A stretch of 64,000 nt of DNA from Tenebrio molitor (GCF_963966145.1 NC_091046.1:25172001-25236000), one strand, 5' to 3'. Shown: positions 24,735-38,050, counted from the first letter of the stretch. Made by a program: numbers and translations. The notes: a model not told the origin generated them from the sequence alone.

Positions 24735-25136
24735 CGGTGTGGAACAAAATGATTATCATCTAGTTAGCTTTGGAATTTTTTCAAATGTAAATTTTCCTGT
24801 ACCGCTCTACTCTCTCTCTACTACTCTACTCTCTACTACTCGCTCTACTCTACATGGCTATGTAGTTGTGTCAATAAATATCATCAATCAAATTGACAAC
24901 TATTACAATTTATTGAATTGCATTAACAAACGATTAAAATGTATACCATGCAAGAAAACACTGTCATTACTGAGGCGTATTTCCGATCTCATCCCTTCGA
25001 AATAAATCACATTTGGAATTTTGATGTATATTTTGAGGTTGGAGTATTGCCTTCCTTTTTTTCGTAGAGCGGCACATCGTATTTTTACAAGGGTAATGCA
25101 AAGGTAACTAAATGAAAATCATTTTGTTCCACACTG
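24735..25136. mobile_element. MITE with TIR CGGTGTGGAACAAAATGATT
   Basis: TA-flanked; CGGTGTGGAACAAAATGATT pairs with AATCATTTTGTTCCACACTG. An internal CT/CTACT microsatellite lies at about 24805-24855, and the 88-codon ORF here is inside the element. Confidence 0.88.
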
Positions 25137-25652
25137 TATAACCATACATAAGTCCTCGTACGTAGATATAAACTTATAAACATATTTTTATGGTGATATA
25201 TTTGGTAATATCTAACAATTACATATTGTAAAATTTACTGTAAATTACTTTTTGCAGGCATCTATCAGTCGTGGAATGCCTCTACATTCCTTGATGTCAA
25301 TATGTTATTCATAAGTGACAGTTATCCATCGTTTATAGACTTCATGATGACCCGTGCCTGAGTGTTTACACCTGGGCCAATACCGACAAAGGACAGAACC
25401 GCCTGTGAGTGTTAAATATCCGTCTTGTGAGTTCTCTTAGTGATTTAACACCATTCGGAAATTGCATGTTTGAAGATATTCGAGAATATTATTTTCCAAC
25501 ACACACACTTAGCTCAAAAAGAAACATTTTTTATCCAGTCCGTTATGATAGATTTTAATCCAATTTTGGTTTATTATAAAAAATATTATAGACAATTTAA
25601 CTCTGAAAAAAGTTCCATGTAGAAATAAATAATATATTTGAGGTAATATGTA

Positions 25653-26264
25653 CTGTCGACAGCAAAAAAAACTGGTCGTCAAAACGTCAAACGGTTTGAA
25701 ACGTTCGTAAATATCATGACCTAGGTTGTGTGACATTAACTGTAATTTTTTCCTCATTTTTTTGACACTTTGTTGACATGGGCATAATCAGACAGGAATT
25801 TTTTTTAAATTTGTGACAATCTAACCAAATTTTGAAAAAACAACCAGAAAAAACTGGTCGTCAAAGTCATGCTTTGACACAACAGAAAATGCTCCATTGT
25901 AAAACGGTCGTAAATATCATAACCTATAGTCTTTGCCAAAGCCAAATAACCACCAACACTGCATTCTACTCAAAAAATCAACCGGCAACGTTGTACACTT
26001 AGATTTGATTGGTCTAGCATCCTAGTAATATCAAAATTGCCATTATACACTTAGTGTAATTTTGTTTTCACCAACATAATTCAACAGGTGGTGGTTATTT
26101 GGGTTTGGCACGGCCTATATCATCATGTCGTATGATATTAATTGTCTTTTTTTTTGTCATTTTGTTGACGTGGGCGTAATCAGGCAGGGAAAAATTTTTA
26201 ATTTGTGACAATTTAACCAAATTATAAAATGACATTGACGACCAGAATTTTTTGCTCGCGGCAA
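25653..26264. mobile_element. composite MITE, CTGTCGACAGCAAAA / TTTTGCTCGCGGCAA ends
   Basis: Ends CTGTCGACAGCAAAAAAAAC and TTTTTTGCTCGCGGCAA are TA-flanked. Inner GGTCGTCAAA recurs at 25680 and 25857, suggesting duplication of the left end. Interrupted at about 25932-26114 by another MITE. A simpler relative is at 50510-50745. Confidence 0.7.
25932..26114. mobile_element. MITE nested in 25653-26264 (CCAAATAACCACC arms)
   Basis: TGCCAAAGCCAAATAACCAC and GTGGTTATTTGGGTTTGGCA form inverted ends. Related sequence occurs at 54715-55170. Confidence 0.75.
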
Positions 26265-26497
26265 TACATATTAGGCATTCACGATCTTTTTGAGACTGAG
26301 TTGGCTATGATTTTTTCTTTTCATCCTGGACTAACTGATTCAGTGATGCAGCGGATGCAACTTTTTTTTTCTGTCAGTGTCTGTTCGACATTTTCTGGCC
26401 ACCGCATTGCCAAAATAATTTCCAAAATTTCCATTAAACGATGCTACTTCCAATTTAAAAAGGACAAACCAGATATAAGAGATCCAGCAACAATGTA

Positions 26498-26853
26498 CTA
26501 TTGCGGGCAAAAAAAGTGGAACATCAAATTTCTGTCAGTTTTGAAAAATTCGATGTAGTTCAAGCTTTATTGTCATTTTTTGGACACTATTCCAGCTGAC
26601 AGTTTAAAAATTTATTTCATACTCCTATTTTCCTTTTCCAAATGCCCTCCTCTTTTGATAAAGGTAGATTTTGATTGGAACTTTGCATTAAATAAATATT
26701 CACTACGTGCTTACTTACAATCGTTCCCTACAACCTGCAATACTTAATGACAACGTCAATCAATTCAAAGTAGGGTTAGAATCAGGTAAGGGTTATTTCA
26801 CATTAAAAGTCAAGACAATGACGTTGATGTCCCACTTTTTTTGCCCGCAATAG
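26498..26853. mobile_element. 356-bp MITE family M3, copy 1
   Basis: TA-flanked; CTATTGCGGGCAAAAAAAGT and ACTTTTTTTGCCCGCAATAG ends. Near-identical to the copy at 38734-39089 in reverse orientation. Confidence 0.92.
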
Positions 26854-27151
26854 TACATGAGATAGGTCGTAATAAAGAAAAAAGAAAGAAACCACGAAAA
26901 AAAAACGCGTTACAAAAACACGGATAAATCAGCTATACTCCAAATCATTTCCTTCGTTGCACCGTCCTCAAAGCCTTTGGAAGACTTATCGTACAGTGCC
27001 TTGAACCTTTCAACACATTGTATGATTAGAATTTTCTTCATATTTTCCACCTTTTCTTTTCAATAATGTTTTTAAATTGAATTTATTGACAGCGTACCTA
27101 CACGTAACTGTTTCTATGGAAAAATATTAAAATTCCGTAACTTTCATGGTA

Positions 27152-27358
27152 CGGTCGGTGGACAAATAAAACTGGGACACTTAAAATTTAGTCTATGTAA
27201 ATCAGACCATTGAATTGTCAATATATTTGTCAGTGTATTCAATATGTCATACCAAAGTTAACCTATTTGTGATAAAGCCGTAATTAAACGATGCAAATTT
27301 GTAAATTTTGACTTATGTGATTGTCATTTTTGTCCCAGTTTTATTTGTCCATCGACTG
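27152..27358. mobile_element. MITE CGGTCGGTGGACAAATAAAA
   Basis: TA-flanked; CGGTCGGTGGACAAATAAAA pairs with TTTTATTTGTCCATCGACTG, continuing CTGGGACA/TGTCCCAG. About 207 bp. Confidence 0.85.
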
Positions 27359-28642
27359 TACATAACATAATAATTGAAATTGGCCAATTCATATGTAAAC
27401 GGATACTGACTTATGTTGTGTTAACGGATCTATAAATGAATACATTTGATTCAGTAGGATAATATTTTGATATGTTATACCATACGTACATGTTACGGAA
27501 CTATAAATCCGTCTTTAGGGTCGGAAAGTTATGTGAATCAGTCTGTATATTATTGTCACCAAAAAACAAGTTTAACACGAATTCTTTTAAGTATGTAATA
27601 ACGATTGCCATAGGTATTGCTTAAATTTATTTACATAATAGGATTTTTTTAGGTTTTTGAAACAAAATATCGACACATTTGTTTAACTTGTGTTATAATT
27701 TCATAGAAAAACATTAAATTTTCTGTCAACGAAAGGCTAAATTTACAAAATGTTGAAAGTGCTAAGCAAGATAATAAGTAGATGTTTGATAAATCAGAAA
27801 TATCTGCTTCAGAAATAAACAAAATTTGTTTAATAAAATTAATGTTTGTAAACTTTTCATTAATATGTTTTTTTTTAATACAATTTACCAGTAGGTATGC
27901 CACTATCGTGTTTATTATTAGATAAGTAATGATTATAAAATTAGGTGAAAAAGGTTGATGAAGAATAATAATAATTAAAAGAAGCTCAATTTTTTCATCG
28001 GTTGTGAATTTACATTTATATACAGTATGTCCCCGGATTGAGTTTACAAGAGGAAAAACATTTTTATTTTTGATTTTACGTAAATACTTCAGAGGAATAA
28101 CATTTTTTGCTTCATCTGAAACCCCCATTTCCGTTATTAAAATCTCAGTATTGATACACTGTATTCTTAAATTAACATTTTTTATTAAAATTTGGACTTA
28201 ATTGGAATTAATTTTTAAGTTATAAATTTTATTACAATTGGCCTGGTTTTTTGGCAAACAACTTATTACTGTTTCAAAATGTTGTCTTTAGAACAAAGAA
28301 TTTATTTAATCCAATGTTGGACCGGTCTTTGTCACATAATTACAAAATTTAATGAAAAATTTCCCAACAGTTATGTATCAGGCATGGGTGTTCAGAAGCT
28401 TAAACTTTGATACAGGGTTGAATTATGTACAGAAAACGGCGCATAGTTAATAGAATAGTTTTATATTCAATTATAATTTGATTTAAAAAAAAAAGGAACA
28501 TATTTTTTCTGCATTTTCTTTGATTTTAATGTTAAGTCTTCCTCTGTGTTGAAAAAGACTTTTTAATAACAGAAATGCTTTTACTTGTATTAGTAAGAGA
28601 CAGAAATACATGGACTCTATTAGATAGAAAAAGACAAATATA

Positions 28643-29124
28643 CAGGGTGTCCCAAAAATGGCGTACTAACGGTGCACTACGGTGTAGAAGAGACTACCGT
28701 AAACGTCAGAAGAATGTTTAAAAAATTCTATTGGACTTAATTGTTGATTTGGCGGTCCTTGAAAGTGGCACTTAACAGGAAAATTATTTTGAAATATACA
28801 TATGTATTAAATTGTCATGACAGCTACCTCTAATCGTACATATTATCACAAAGTACAAGATTACTCACTACCAATATCTAATCCTGCACAATAGTGAATT
28901 TAGAAGTTTTGGAAATCGAAAAAAATATTTTAAATCCACTACGGTAATATTGCAAGATAATGATGTACGAGTACATCTTTGTTTACATTGTATTACCGTT
29001 AATAATAAAAATAATAATAATGAATTTTTTTGTCTGAAAAATTTTTTCCATATTTTTTTCGTGTACATTTAAACATCCTGGATATGGTAGTAAGTAGTTT
29101 GTACGCCATTTTTGGGACACCGTG
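28643..29124. mobile_element. MITE CAGGGTGTCCCAAAAATGGC
   Basis: TA-flanked; CAGGGTGTCCCAAAAATGGC pairs with GCCATTTTTGGGACACCGTG. About 480 bp, no recognisable ORF. Confidence 0.88.
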
Positions 29125-29650
29125 TATAGTATAAGCAAATGCTTATTCTTATTCATACTACCCAATGTCTATCTTGAACATATACATTTTTAAAGTGTCT
29201 TACATTTCGACGTCCTACAAAAATGACATTTAGAGTTTGATTTGGTATGAAATGTTTAAAGAAATGACAACCTCTTAAACGTAGATTTATTCTTTTGAAT
29301 GTAGTTTCAAAATGTTTCCTCATTTAATTACCATAGAAACATTCATTACTTCGCATTTTTGCCGCGGGACTTCTTACATTATTTTTACTATAATTAAACT
29401 AACTTTAAAATTTCGAATAAAAACTATGTTTTTTAGTTTTTTACATATTTAATTTCACTTTACCAGAGCTAACTTAGTCATTTCGAGCATTTAGAATAAA
29501 CTTTTCTTTTGTTTACTTTGATCACTTGATTTTTAAATTTTGTACATTTACTCTTTAATTTCTTGACTTTTGTTTAATGTATGGGTATAGTTCTTTGCAT
29601 TTTTGTATTCAGAAAACAAATCTCTGCAATAATAACAATAACAAAAATCT

Positions 29651-29783
29651 ACAGTGCAATTTTTTTAAATTTAGTTGGTATCGAAGTGCTTTCAAAACGA
29701 TTTCACTTGATGTGTCATTTATTCAAATCGGATAAAATAAGCAAGATACAGCATCAAAGGTTCTTCGTTAGTTACCCTGTATA
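29651..29783. mobile_element. decayed right end related to the 19836-20688 MITE
   Basis: Shares the TACAGTGCAA segment, AAACGATTT, a TGTGTCATTTATTCAAATCG-like segment and the AGCAAGATACAGCATCAAAG region, and ends at TACCCTGTA. The left end was not found. Confidence 0.5.
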
Positions 29784-29841
29784 TACTCGTAACTACAAAA
29801 AAATTCTTTTCCCATAGATCGTCAGTATATGTAGGTATCTA

Positions 29842-30088
29842 CAATAGGTTGCAAAAAATTCGAGTACATCAAATTTTCTATAGTTTAATTCATTCTTCTT
29901 GTTGTAAATTTTGACGTTACCGAGACAAGCAAAATGTCAAAACTTTTCATTCCTTGTGTCAGACATAACTTATTTGAAAAAGCATACCATTAAAAGTCAG
30001 AAAGACGGATTTCCATGTGTTAAAAATAAGAAAATTCAGTACTCTTGATTTTTATGATGTATGGACTCGATTTTTTTGCAACCGACTG
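29842..30088. mobile_element. MITE with GGTTGCAAAAAATTCGAG arms
   Basis: TA-flanked; AGGTTGCAAAAAATTCGAGT pairs with ACTCGATTTTTTTGCAACCG, the right terminus ending GACTG. About 247 bp. Confidence 0.8.
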
Positions 30089-30547
30089 TATATCATTTTA
30101 GTTAGTGCATAAATGTATTTTTGTAATTTGCCTCCATTTTCATTCTCTAATAGACATATTAACGAACGCGACGTCATCATCTGGGATGTCCTTATAGCCA
30201 TTATTTCACGGAACATTTTACAAAAATTTTTACGTTGGCAAAGCTTGATCCGTCATGCGTGTCAGTTTAAATTACAAAATGTGCAAAGAATTATTTATCA
30301 GGATTTATCAGGCAACAAATTCGCGACCGTATTTTTGGCAATTTCACGTATTTCAGCGGGCGTACATGAAAGATTATCTTCCATATTCGTGTTTTGTGAC
30401 AGAATTTGAATAAAACAAAAGGCGACTTTGAAGACTTGATCCAATTTTCACTTTTAAAATTAAGACATTACCAACCGCCACAAAAAGCCTAAATCGAGGA
30501 AAGTAAACATTTTTGTTTAAAAACGACTTAAAAAGGGCAAATTACAA

Positions 30548-30670
30548 AAAATAGTATAAAAAACTCGGTTCATAAGACCTTGAATTACTCATTCTTTAAA
30601 ATAACTCGTGGCTACGCCACTCGTTTTTTAATCTTGAATTCGTGCTTCAAGACTGGTCTTATGAAACTTG
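30548..30670. repeat. hairpin with AACTCGTGGCTACGCCACTCGTT-type tip
   Basis: Arms ATAAGACCTTGAATTACTCA and TTCAAGACTGGTCTTAT pair. The tip CTCGTGGCTACGCCACTCG is a CTCG/CGAG-type loop similar to other hairpins in the window. Confidence 0.7.
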
Positions 30671-31894
30671 TCATTTAATATACTATTTTAGCCTTCCAAT
30701 TGAGCCATTGTGTCGGCACTGATACCTACCATAGTATTCTCATTTCTTTTAATTACAAGAATATAAAAAAAAGATGTTTGATGAAGTTCAACATTTAAAT
30801 TAACTACTGATAGATCATTAAGTTTTATAAACTTCAATTAAAAATAAAGAAAAAATATTAAGGCAGTCTTTGTGACCTCATACAGTTATTCGCCATTGTG
30901 AATAATGGTATATTAAAATTATACCTGAAAAAAATTATTCAGTATAGTTTGAAAATAATAGGTACAATTTAAACGAGTTTAGACGTAACATCTCCATGTT
31001 AATTAATTTAAGGCAATGTTTTGGCACACAGATCCCATAGATCACTAGATATGCTCTGATTGAGCTTGATTATAATCTAGATAAGACGATTTCTATTTAG
31101 ATCGTCATTAGTGAGACAGATTCAGGTAGATAGCGGATCGACGACATGCGTCACGGCGCGCGTCACGCCCCATAGATGACACATGCGGCGGCTCAACTGA
31201 TCCTTTCCATTTATTTCATGTTGTACATTTATCTCTACAGGAGGGCGAGATGCTGCGTGACTGCCAAAGTAACATATGATGATTTTTGTTACCCTACCAT
31301 TGAATAGTAGACATTTTAGCGTAGAATTTTATCATTGTAAATTTTACGGTCTATAGTTTTTCGGTTCACTAAAAAATGGTAGGTCTAGGTATTCCATTTT
31401 GATTCATTTATTTGCCATTTAATATGCCTTAGTACATACCGTGCAATCAACAATTACTTAGATAAGGGGCGGCTATGACTTTGACAATGCCAGATTTTTC
31501 GTATTTTTGCTAACTGCATAGTTAATAAACGTCAAACAACTGTCAATATGAATCAAATTTTAACGCAAAAGTGGTTTTTACTTTAAAACATAAAAGATTC
31601 ATCATTGGATTGTAATGGTGCTTTCAATAACGGCAACTGCTGTGGCCTGTCTGCCCGAATTTTGGAAAAAAAATCCAAATTTAAATTGAATATGCAACCG
31701 AAAATACTTCTGTGCATCCAGACCATCTTATTGTCTAAATTCGGATACACGTTCCTAATTCCATAGGCTTCTTTGATTTAAATTTCTAAATAATTGATCG
31801 CGCGTACATACTTTTGCATTCCCAAAAACAAAAATTGGCATTTTAGAATTATTTAATGGAATCCTTCAAGAATTTGAAACTACACCATTGTAGA

Positions 31895-32222
31895 AGGTTG
31901 TTCAATCTCTCATGGGTTTTGACCTTGGAAATATCTGCGCGAAGGCGGAGCGATAAACCAGTGAAGAATTGGTAAATGAAAACTGAAAACGTCGACTATT
32001 CTAGACACGCGTTAAATTTCATAATGACACAAAACAATGGTTTGTTAATGATCAAGCCTGCTGTGAGAAATGAAAATGCTGCAGATTTGCTACTTCAGAT
32101 ATAATAAAGTTTCCACGAATGGCGATGTTTTCCGGTCGGTTTGTAGCGCGTACTTGAAACCGATGTTCCTCGTTTGCGCAGATATGACTCACAACCCATG
32201 AGAGATTGAAAGACCTCTGCTG
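31895..32222. repeat. inverted repeat pair, possible MITE
   Basis: TTCAATCTCTCATGGGTTTT (about 31901) pairs with AACCCATGAGAGATTGAA (about 32193), and ATATCTGCGC pairs with GCGCAGATAT. Outer ends and target duplication unclear. Confidence 0.6.
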
Positions 32223-32442
32223 GGTTATTCACGAGAGACTTCCGATGAAAATTTCGTTATATGCAACCCAAAATACAAGAAACCTCTAGAACTTGATATT
32301 TTGTTTAATTCTAAATAAGTTAGCAATCCAAGTAGCTTGGCGAATAAGATTAATCATGACACGTTCTCTTTATTGAGGTTACGAGCAAAAGTTAATATAC
32401 TCGTAAATGTGAAAACTGCCATGACAGACAATAGTAGTTTAC

Positions 32443-32727
32443 TGTTAAACTCGTTAGAGTTTGTGTGTAAATCGGGCCTTTTTTTGGCATGAATAGGCCA
32501 GTTTAAAACGCGAGTAAAACGAGCGTTTTAAAGGCCCACAAGTGCCTAAAAGGCCCAATTTACACATGAACGAGTTGAATACAACTTTTTTTTTGTTCGA
32601 TGAGTCCCTTAAAGGCTCCAAATCGCTTAAAATTAGCTTGACGTTTCGTTTTGACAAGTTGTGACATTTATCAAAATCCGTTCACACAGGAGAAAATTCT
32701 CAAATTCTGACAGTGGCGAACAAAAAA
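32443..32727 (-). repeat. family A repeat, half element
   Basis: Hairpin half first (GTGTGTAAATCGGGCC), then AAGGCTCCAAATCGCTTAAA and the end CTGACAGTGGCGAAC. Confidence 0.85.
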
Positions 32728-33411
32728 GTATTATTTCACGGTCACTGTCATTGGGTCAAAAAAACTAGAAAATGCGAGTAAATAGACAGCTCGTGAATTT
32801 ATGGGGGGAAAATACTGTCTGTTCACTTCTATTTTTTTGTCCTACAGTTCCTGTTTCACGAAATACTTGACAACTAATAAAGGTACGCCGTACGCCATAC
32901 ATTAACAGAAACCAAAATAACCACCAAGCGACTTGACCACAACATTTGTAGTATGTAGTAAGTACATACGTGTTAAAAAACAGCAAAATCACTTAACTTG
33001 CTGTGTACCGTGAGTGAGATTACAAAAACCAAGACGTTTAAATTTGAAATGTATACCAGCTGTCAATAATGTCAATAAAACAAACCGAAATAGGTAGAAT
33101 TCACAGTCTTGAAAATTTTAAGTAATATTTTTTTTGCCAACTGAAACAGTTATTGTTGCTCACCCTGTATTACATTACATTAATAATTTGATAATTTCAA
33201 CCCATTTTTAAATTTCATTAAAGTTAGTAGTCCGTGTCCAGTGACGAAATAAATTACGAAGTTCTAAAACTGAAAAGCAAACATTTTAACCCCTATTATT
33301 AAAAGATTTCCTAATTCGAAAGATAAAAAAGGACCCAGGAAAACAATTTTATTTAATGAAACTTTTAGAACCTAAATTGTAAATTTTAAACTAAAGAGGT
33401 GGACCAATATA

Positions 33412-35338
33412 CAGGGTCTGCTTAAACTTTATATTTGAATATCTTCGTTATTTTAAATGACTGCTCAATGATATTTAGTCTTAATAAAGGCTGCATTGCC
33501 CTCTTTACATAGGCACTACAAAAATTAACAAGGATCTGGACAGAAGAGGAATATTCAAGAAAAAAATTAATGAAAAAAAAATATTTTCAGCATTTTCTAA
33601 CATTGTAACTTTTAACATGCATATCAAATGTTTCTGTGTAGATTATGTGCCTAATAATCATCCTAGTGCTTATTATCGACGAATAAATTAATGTTAAATA
33701 AAGACAATTTCCAGACTTCATTCACCAGTGTGTATTTACGTAAAAAAATACTTCACGGCTTACTGATTTACAAAAAAAAAACATAATTAATTTATAATTT
33801 GACAACGTCAAAGTAAAAATTTCGTGAAATCTTTGAAATAATCTTTTATACAAGATGTCGTTCTCACAGCAAGAGAAAATTAATATTATTTTTACGTATA
33901 GAGAGTGTCACCGGTGCTATCGAGCCGCAGCAAGAATTCTTCAGGCCCGTCAAGAAAATGATAAATTTTCCGAAATGAATATCAGATTGTAAAGCTGTTT
34001 GAAGATACTGGCAGTGTTAAAGAATTGCCACGAGTAAGGGATGCACTCCCCAAAAATATTAACTTTCAAAAGGCCGTTGTTGATTAGGTAACTGAAAGCC
34101 ACACACAAGCACAAGAGCAGTAGCGGCTACACTGAATGTCTCACAAAGCACGATTATTAGAACTTTAAAGTCTTTGAAATTTCATCCATATGAAATGATC
34201 TTGCAACAAGAACTTCACTGAGGAGTTTTTATTCCAGAATTGAAAGGTGTGCGGAAGTTAATGGTCGAAATAAATTTTGAGCATCTAATTTAGTTATAAG
34301 TATTTTGAGGACATTTTTTAAATTTTCTGTGCTGCTAATTGTGTTACATTGTTGAATTTATTGCAGATACAGTCGCGGACAAAAAAAAGTAGGACAAGTC
34401 TTATTAAGAAATTTAGCCAAAATTGAGATGAGTAAACCACCCCGGTTTACTCAACTCAATTACTATAATAAATAAATAAATATTTTCATAGTAACCATAG
34501 AAAGGGCAAGCAAATTTACATTAGCCAAAAAAACATTGTCCTACTTTATTTTGGCCGCCACTGTATTTTAATTGTTATTATTTAGTATGTGCTTAAATTA
34601 TTTATTCACCTTCACCCCCTCTTTAAGCTTGACGCACCCACTTCCATAATAGCCACTTTTATAAATAAAAACAAAAAAATAAGGAGGGTACCGGCTACCG
34701 GGTACCCCATGATTCATTGTTGAAAAAATAAAATTAATAACATTTGAATTCGTTTTATTGAAAACTTAGTTTAAAATAGTTTAGTAAATTTTTCCAGAGA
34801 AGACTGATCCCTAGGATGCAGACGTACCTACACCGGAGTTTGTACACACATACCTATTTGAATTTTTATTGTATTTTACCGAATAGTTCAGTAGTAAAAG
34901 AATTTTAAATAAGATAACAATGCCCCGTCAAGTTGACGTATCTAAATTATTTGCTGAAAAATAAGTCATCTGTGAAACAAATTCGTAACAACTTTTTACG
35001 CATAAACTCTGTTTTGAACACAGCTGGAAAATTAGTTCTTTTTAACACTAATTTATTGCGTAGTCATCAGTAAAAGTGTAATAAAAACAATGCAGGGAGA
35101 TACAGAGGCCACAGCTGAATATGTTATACTCCGTAATCTGAGAAAAAGCCAAAAAAAAAAAATTTACTGCGGTTCTTTTTCAAATAACTCTGTATCCTTG
35201 CAGGTTTCGTTAACTTTTGTTAAGCACATGTCAAGAGGTCATTGAGAAATACAATATTGCTAAATATTGTTTACCTTAATTGATAATTAATTAATTAAAA
35301 AAGATATTCGGATATAAAGTTTTAGTAGACGCACCCTG
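33412..35338 (+). mobile_element. 1.9-kb mariner-type element, copy 1, with transposase relic
   Basis: TA-flanked; left CAGGGTCTGCTTAAACTTTA and right AAAGTTTTAGTAGACGCACC...CTG. From 33855 the plus strand reads MSFSQQEKINIIFTYRECHR, then RAAARILQARQEN. After frameshifts come pieces such as VAATLNVSQSTIIRTLKSLK and FHPYEM, matching the helix-turn-helix part of insect mariner-like transposases. Stops and frameshifts make it non-functional. A second MITE is inserted at 34370-34563. Confidence 0.85.
34370..34563. mobile_element. 194-bp MITE nested in the mariner-type element, exact empty site known
   Basis: Ends CAGTCGCGGACAAAAAAAAG and TTATTTTGGCCGCCACTG, flanked by TA. The paralogous copy at about 41970 reads straight through as GCAGATATTTTAATTG, giving the uninserted sequence. 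Confidence 0.95.
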
Positions 35339-36094
35339 TATTGCTGTTTTAAATACTCAAACTCTTTACTAAAAGCCGTTCAACAGTAACCTGATCGGTC
35401 CTAAAATGATCGAATAATAAAATTAATAAAATTATTAATATTATATTATACCATTTTTGCTCAAAGGGAATATAAGAAACGTCATGATATATGTATTCGC
35501 TAAAATTATACACATGAATTTAGCTGTTAAATTCAATTTATAAAAGGATACACAACCACATTACATTTATAAACCAGCAAGTTGTTTAGAAAATGACAAT
35601 TACAAATTATATTTTGATCGCACAGTTTTAACTGACATTCATATTTATTAAGCATAAGAGACCAGACATTATTATTTTAAATAAACAACAAAAGCAAGCA
35701 TATCTTTTAGATATAGCTGTTTCAAATTCACATAATATAACACAGACATATGTATAACACAAAAATTAATAAATATTTAGAGCTCTCCGTTGCTATGACA
35801 AATCTTTGGTGTTTAGAAAAAATTTCGATTTTACCACTTATAATTTCAGCAACGGGAATAGTACCGCAATCTCTTTTTAAAAATTTAAAAATTCTGGATT
35901 TAGGGAACACATTGGTAGTTGAAATTCAAAAAGGTATATTATAATACTCATGTCATATCGTGAGGAAGTTTCTTAACATTGACACAGAACATAATAAAAC
36001 ACAACAAAGTCAAAATGTGGAGGCGAGACGCCGGTAATTATGTTGATTAGCACTGCACTATTACTTGATAGTAATATCCGTAATAGTGTATGTA

Positions 36095-36328
36095 CTCCGG
36101 CAAAATTGCCGTGCCGCCGGGTGGTGGAGGGAAATAAAAACAATGATCCAGTAATATGGACTCCCAAAATTGCTGCCCATAAATTCCTCTTTTGGGGCCA
36201 TAAGTAGAATGACATTGACAAATTTTTGGATGTCAGTTCCAAAAGTCATGATGACAATAAAGCATGGACTACATCCATTTTTTTTAATTGACATGAAAGT
36301 GACGGCCAAAATTCCGTGGCCGCAATTG
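36095..36328. mobile_element. MITE related to family M2
   Basis: TA-flanked; ends CTCCGGCAAAATTGCCGTG and TTCCGTGGCCGCAATTG. Internal GATGACAATAAAGCATGGAC resembles ATGACAATAAAGCTTAGAC of M2. Confidence 0.65.
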
Positions 36329-36771
36329 TACTACGTTCTAGATAGAGTGTTGGTGGGGTTTGCTCACGAACCTCTTAAATAAAGATGCCAATACCATAGG
36401 CGCTGTGGTTAAAAAATGACACCCGCACTCCCCCGCATGGGTCCGCCATGATGTGCCCAATTCGAGAGTGGTATGTAGGTATACGAGTATAAGAGAAAGT
36501 AGGCTCGATCGTGGTTCCTAGGGGAGTGTTTGAGGGTTAGATTTGAGTTGGCAACCTGGTTTTCACAAAATTTCTGAAGGTATAATTCAACTAATTCAAG
36601 CAAGTAGTTAACATAATATTTATATTTTATTTTCACTCTAGAAACATTTTGTTAATGAGCAATTTTATTTAAACGCAGATATATAATGATAATTTTGACA
36701 ATAAAAGTGCAGCCAATTATAATCGAAAAACGCTCCAAGGAACCAGGATGGAGCCAACTCTATTTAATATA

Positions 36772-37002
36772 CGGAGTGATCAAGAAGGACTGTTTAAGTT
36801 GGTGACACTGGATCGTATTTTAAATCGTATAACAGGAGTAACTTCCGGTTGTTGGTGGCTTGTCGTTGTTAATGCTATACCTATATTAGATATTTGTCAA
36901 ATAAACCAACAAAACATATCCAGTTGCAATGTTATAAATAACCGAATTAAAAAATTTTCTTAATTGTACTGCCAACTTAAACAGTCCTTCTTGATCACCC
37001 GG
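36772..37002. mobile_element. 231-bp MITE family M1, full copy
   Basis: TA-flanked; CGGAGTGATCAAGAAGGACT and CAGTCCTTCTTGATCACCCG ends, with TTTAAGTTGG inner arms. The 71-codon ORF here is an artefact of the element. Confidence 0.92.
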
Positions 37003-37040
37003 TACTAATTTTTAGTGTGTAAATTTACCGGTCAATTATA

Positions 37041-38050
37041 CAGGGTGGTCCAACACTTAGCATTTTTGCGATTACACGTTTAATAATTGTCCAAAAATTC
37101 TGAAACTCGGTAGGCACAATCTATAATTAATATTCTATGATTGAGCATGATCAATTTTTTCAATTAAATTTTTGTGATGGAGCTAACTTTATAGCGATTT
37201 AATATCAAATTGGTCCAAATATTGAAAGCTTTTTTTTGCTCTACTAGTTACAGAACTCCTCACCTTTTTGATTGATCCATTTCCGACTTTGAATTATAAT
37301 TAGGTAATAGTGAAAATTGCGATCAAATATCAAGTTAAAGAAAGCTGGAATCCAAGACCGTTTATGGTAGAGCTGAATAGGACAGCTCGTAATGTGATGG
37401 CCCCCCAATAAATCTTTTTGACGCAGGGCTGTCGGCTCCCCCGAAACCATTTTTCAGGTCAGTAAGGGTGAAATTGCAGTTTATGATAGAAACGATTCGC
37501 AGCAAGTAAAGGATTTTTCTTTAAATGAAAAATAGATATTTTAGAAAACTGAGTATTGAATAATTTCAACTTCATTGCGTAATTTATTTGAAAATTTCTT
37601 CAGAATGTTTGCCGAAATTGCTAGGCTTAAAATAGTCGAGTTCGGCCCTGACAGGGTAAGTACCTGCAGTTTGGCAATGGGGTATTGTAAATCTTACTTC
37701 TGGTTTGGTTTGTGATTAGGCACTTAGTGTAACTGCGTCATAAATTCCTGTCAGTTGTGGGGCACCTTCTTTAATTGCAAATAAATCGGCAATGTGATGC
37801 GTTTTAATTTTTTTTATTTTCAGATTTCTGTTTTCTGTATTAGTTTGAACCTATTTAGATTAAAATTTTTTTTTGAATTTTGATTAATTTCACTTTATCG
37901 CCTCTTGACGCAAAACCCAATTGATAATAAATAAAATAATGGCACAGGCTTATAGTTCCATAATGTGTGTCTCTTCCTAGCCAAGCGTAAAATTTTTTCG
38001 ATAATTAGAAACCGCGTAATCGCAAAAATGGTAAGTGTTGGACCACCCTG
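37041..38050. mobile_element. 1010-bp element with TIR CAGGGTGGTCCAACACTTAG
   Basis: TA-flanked; CAGGGTGGTCCAACACTTAG pairs with TAAGTGTTGGACCACCCTG, continuing CATTTTTGCGATTAC/GTAATCGCAAAAATG. No recognised protein. Confidence 0.9.

Noticed and set aside
27649..28128. 159-codon minus-strand ORF, the longest outside the recognised genes
   Set aside because: Rich in Ile/Leu/Asn/Lys/Phe as expected for random AT-rich sequence. No motif recognised, and no splice or promoter context.
30113..30409. 98-codon plus-strand ORF
   Set aside because: No recognisable family, no supporting neighbours, and the composition fits chance or an old transposon remnant.
36748..36963. 71-codon ORF MEPTLFNIRSDQEGL...
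   Set aside because: It is read through an M1 MITE, and the same frame is not kept in the other copies.
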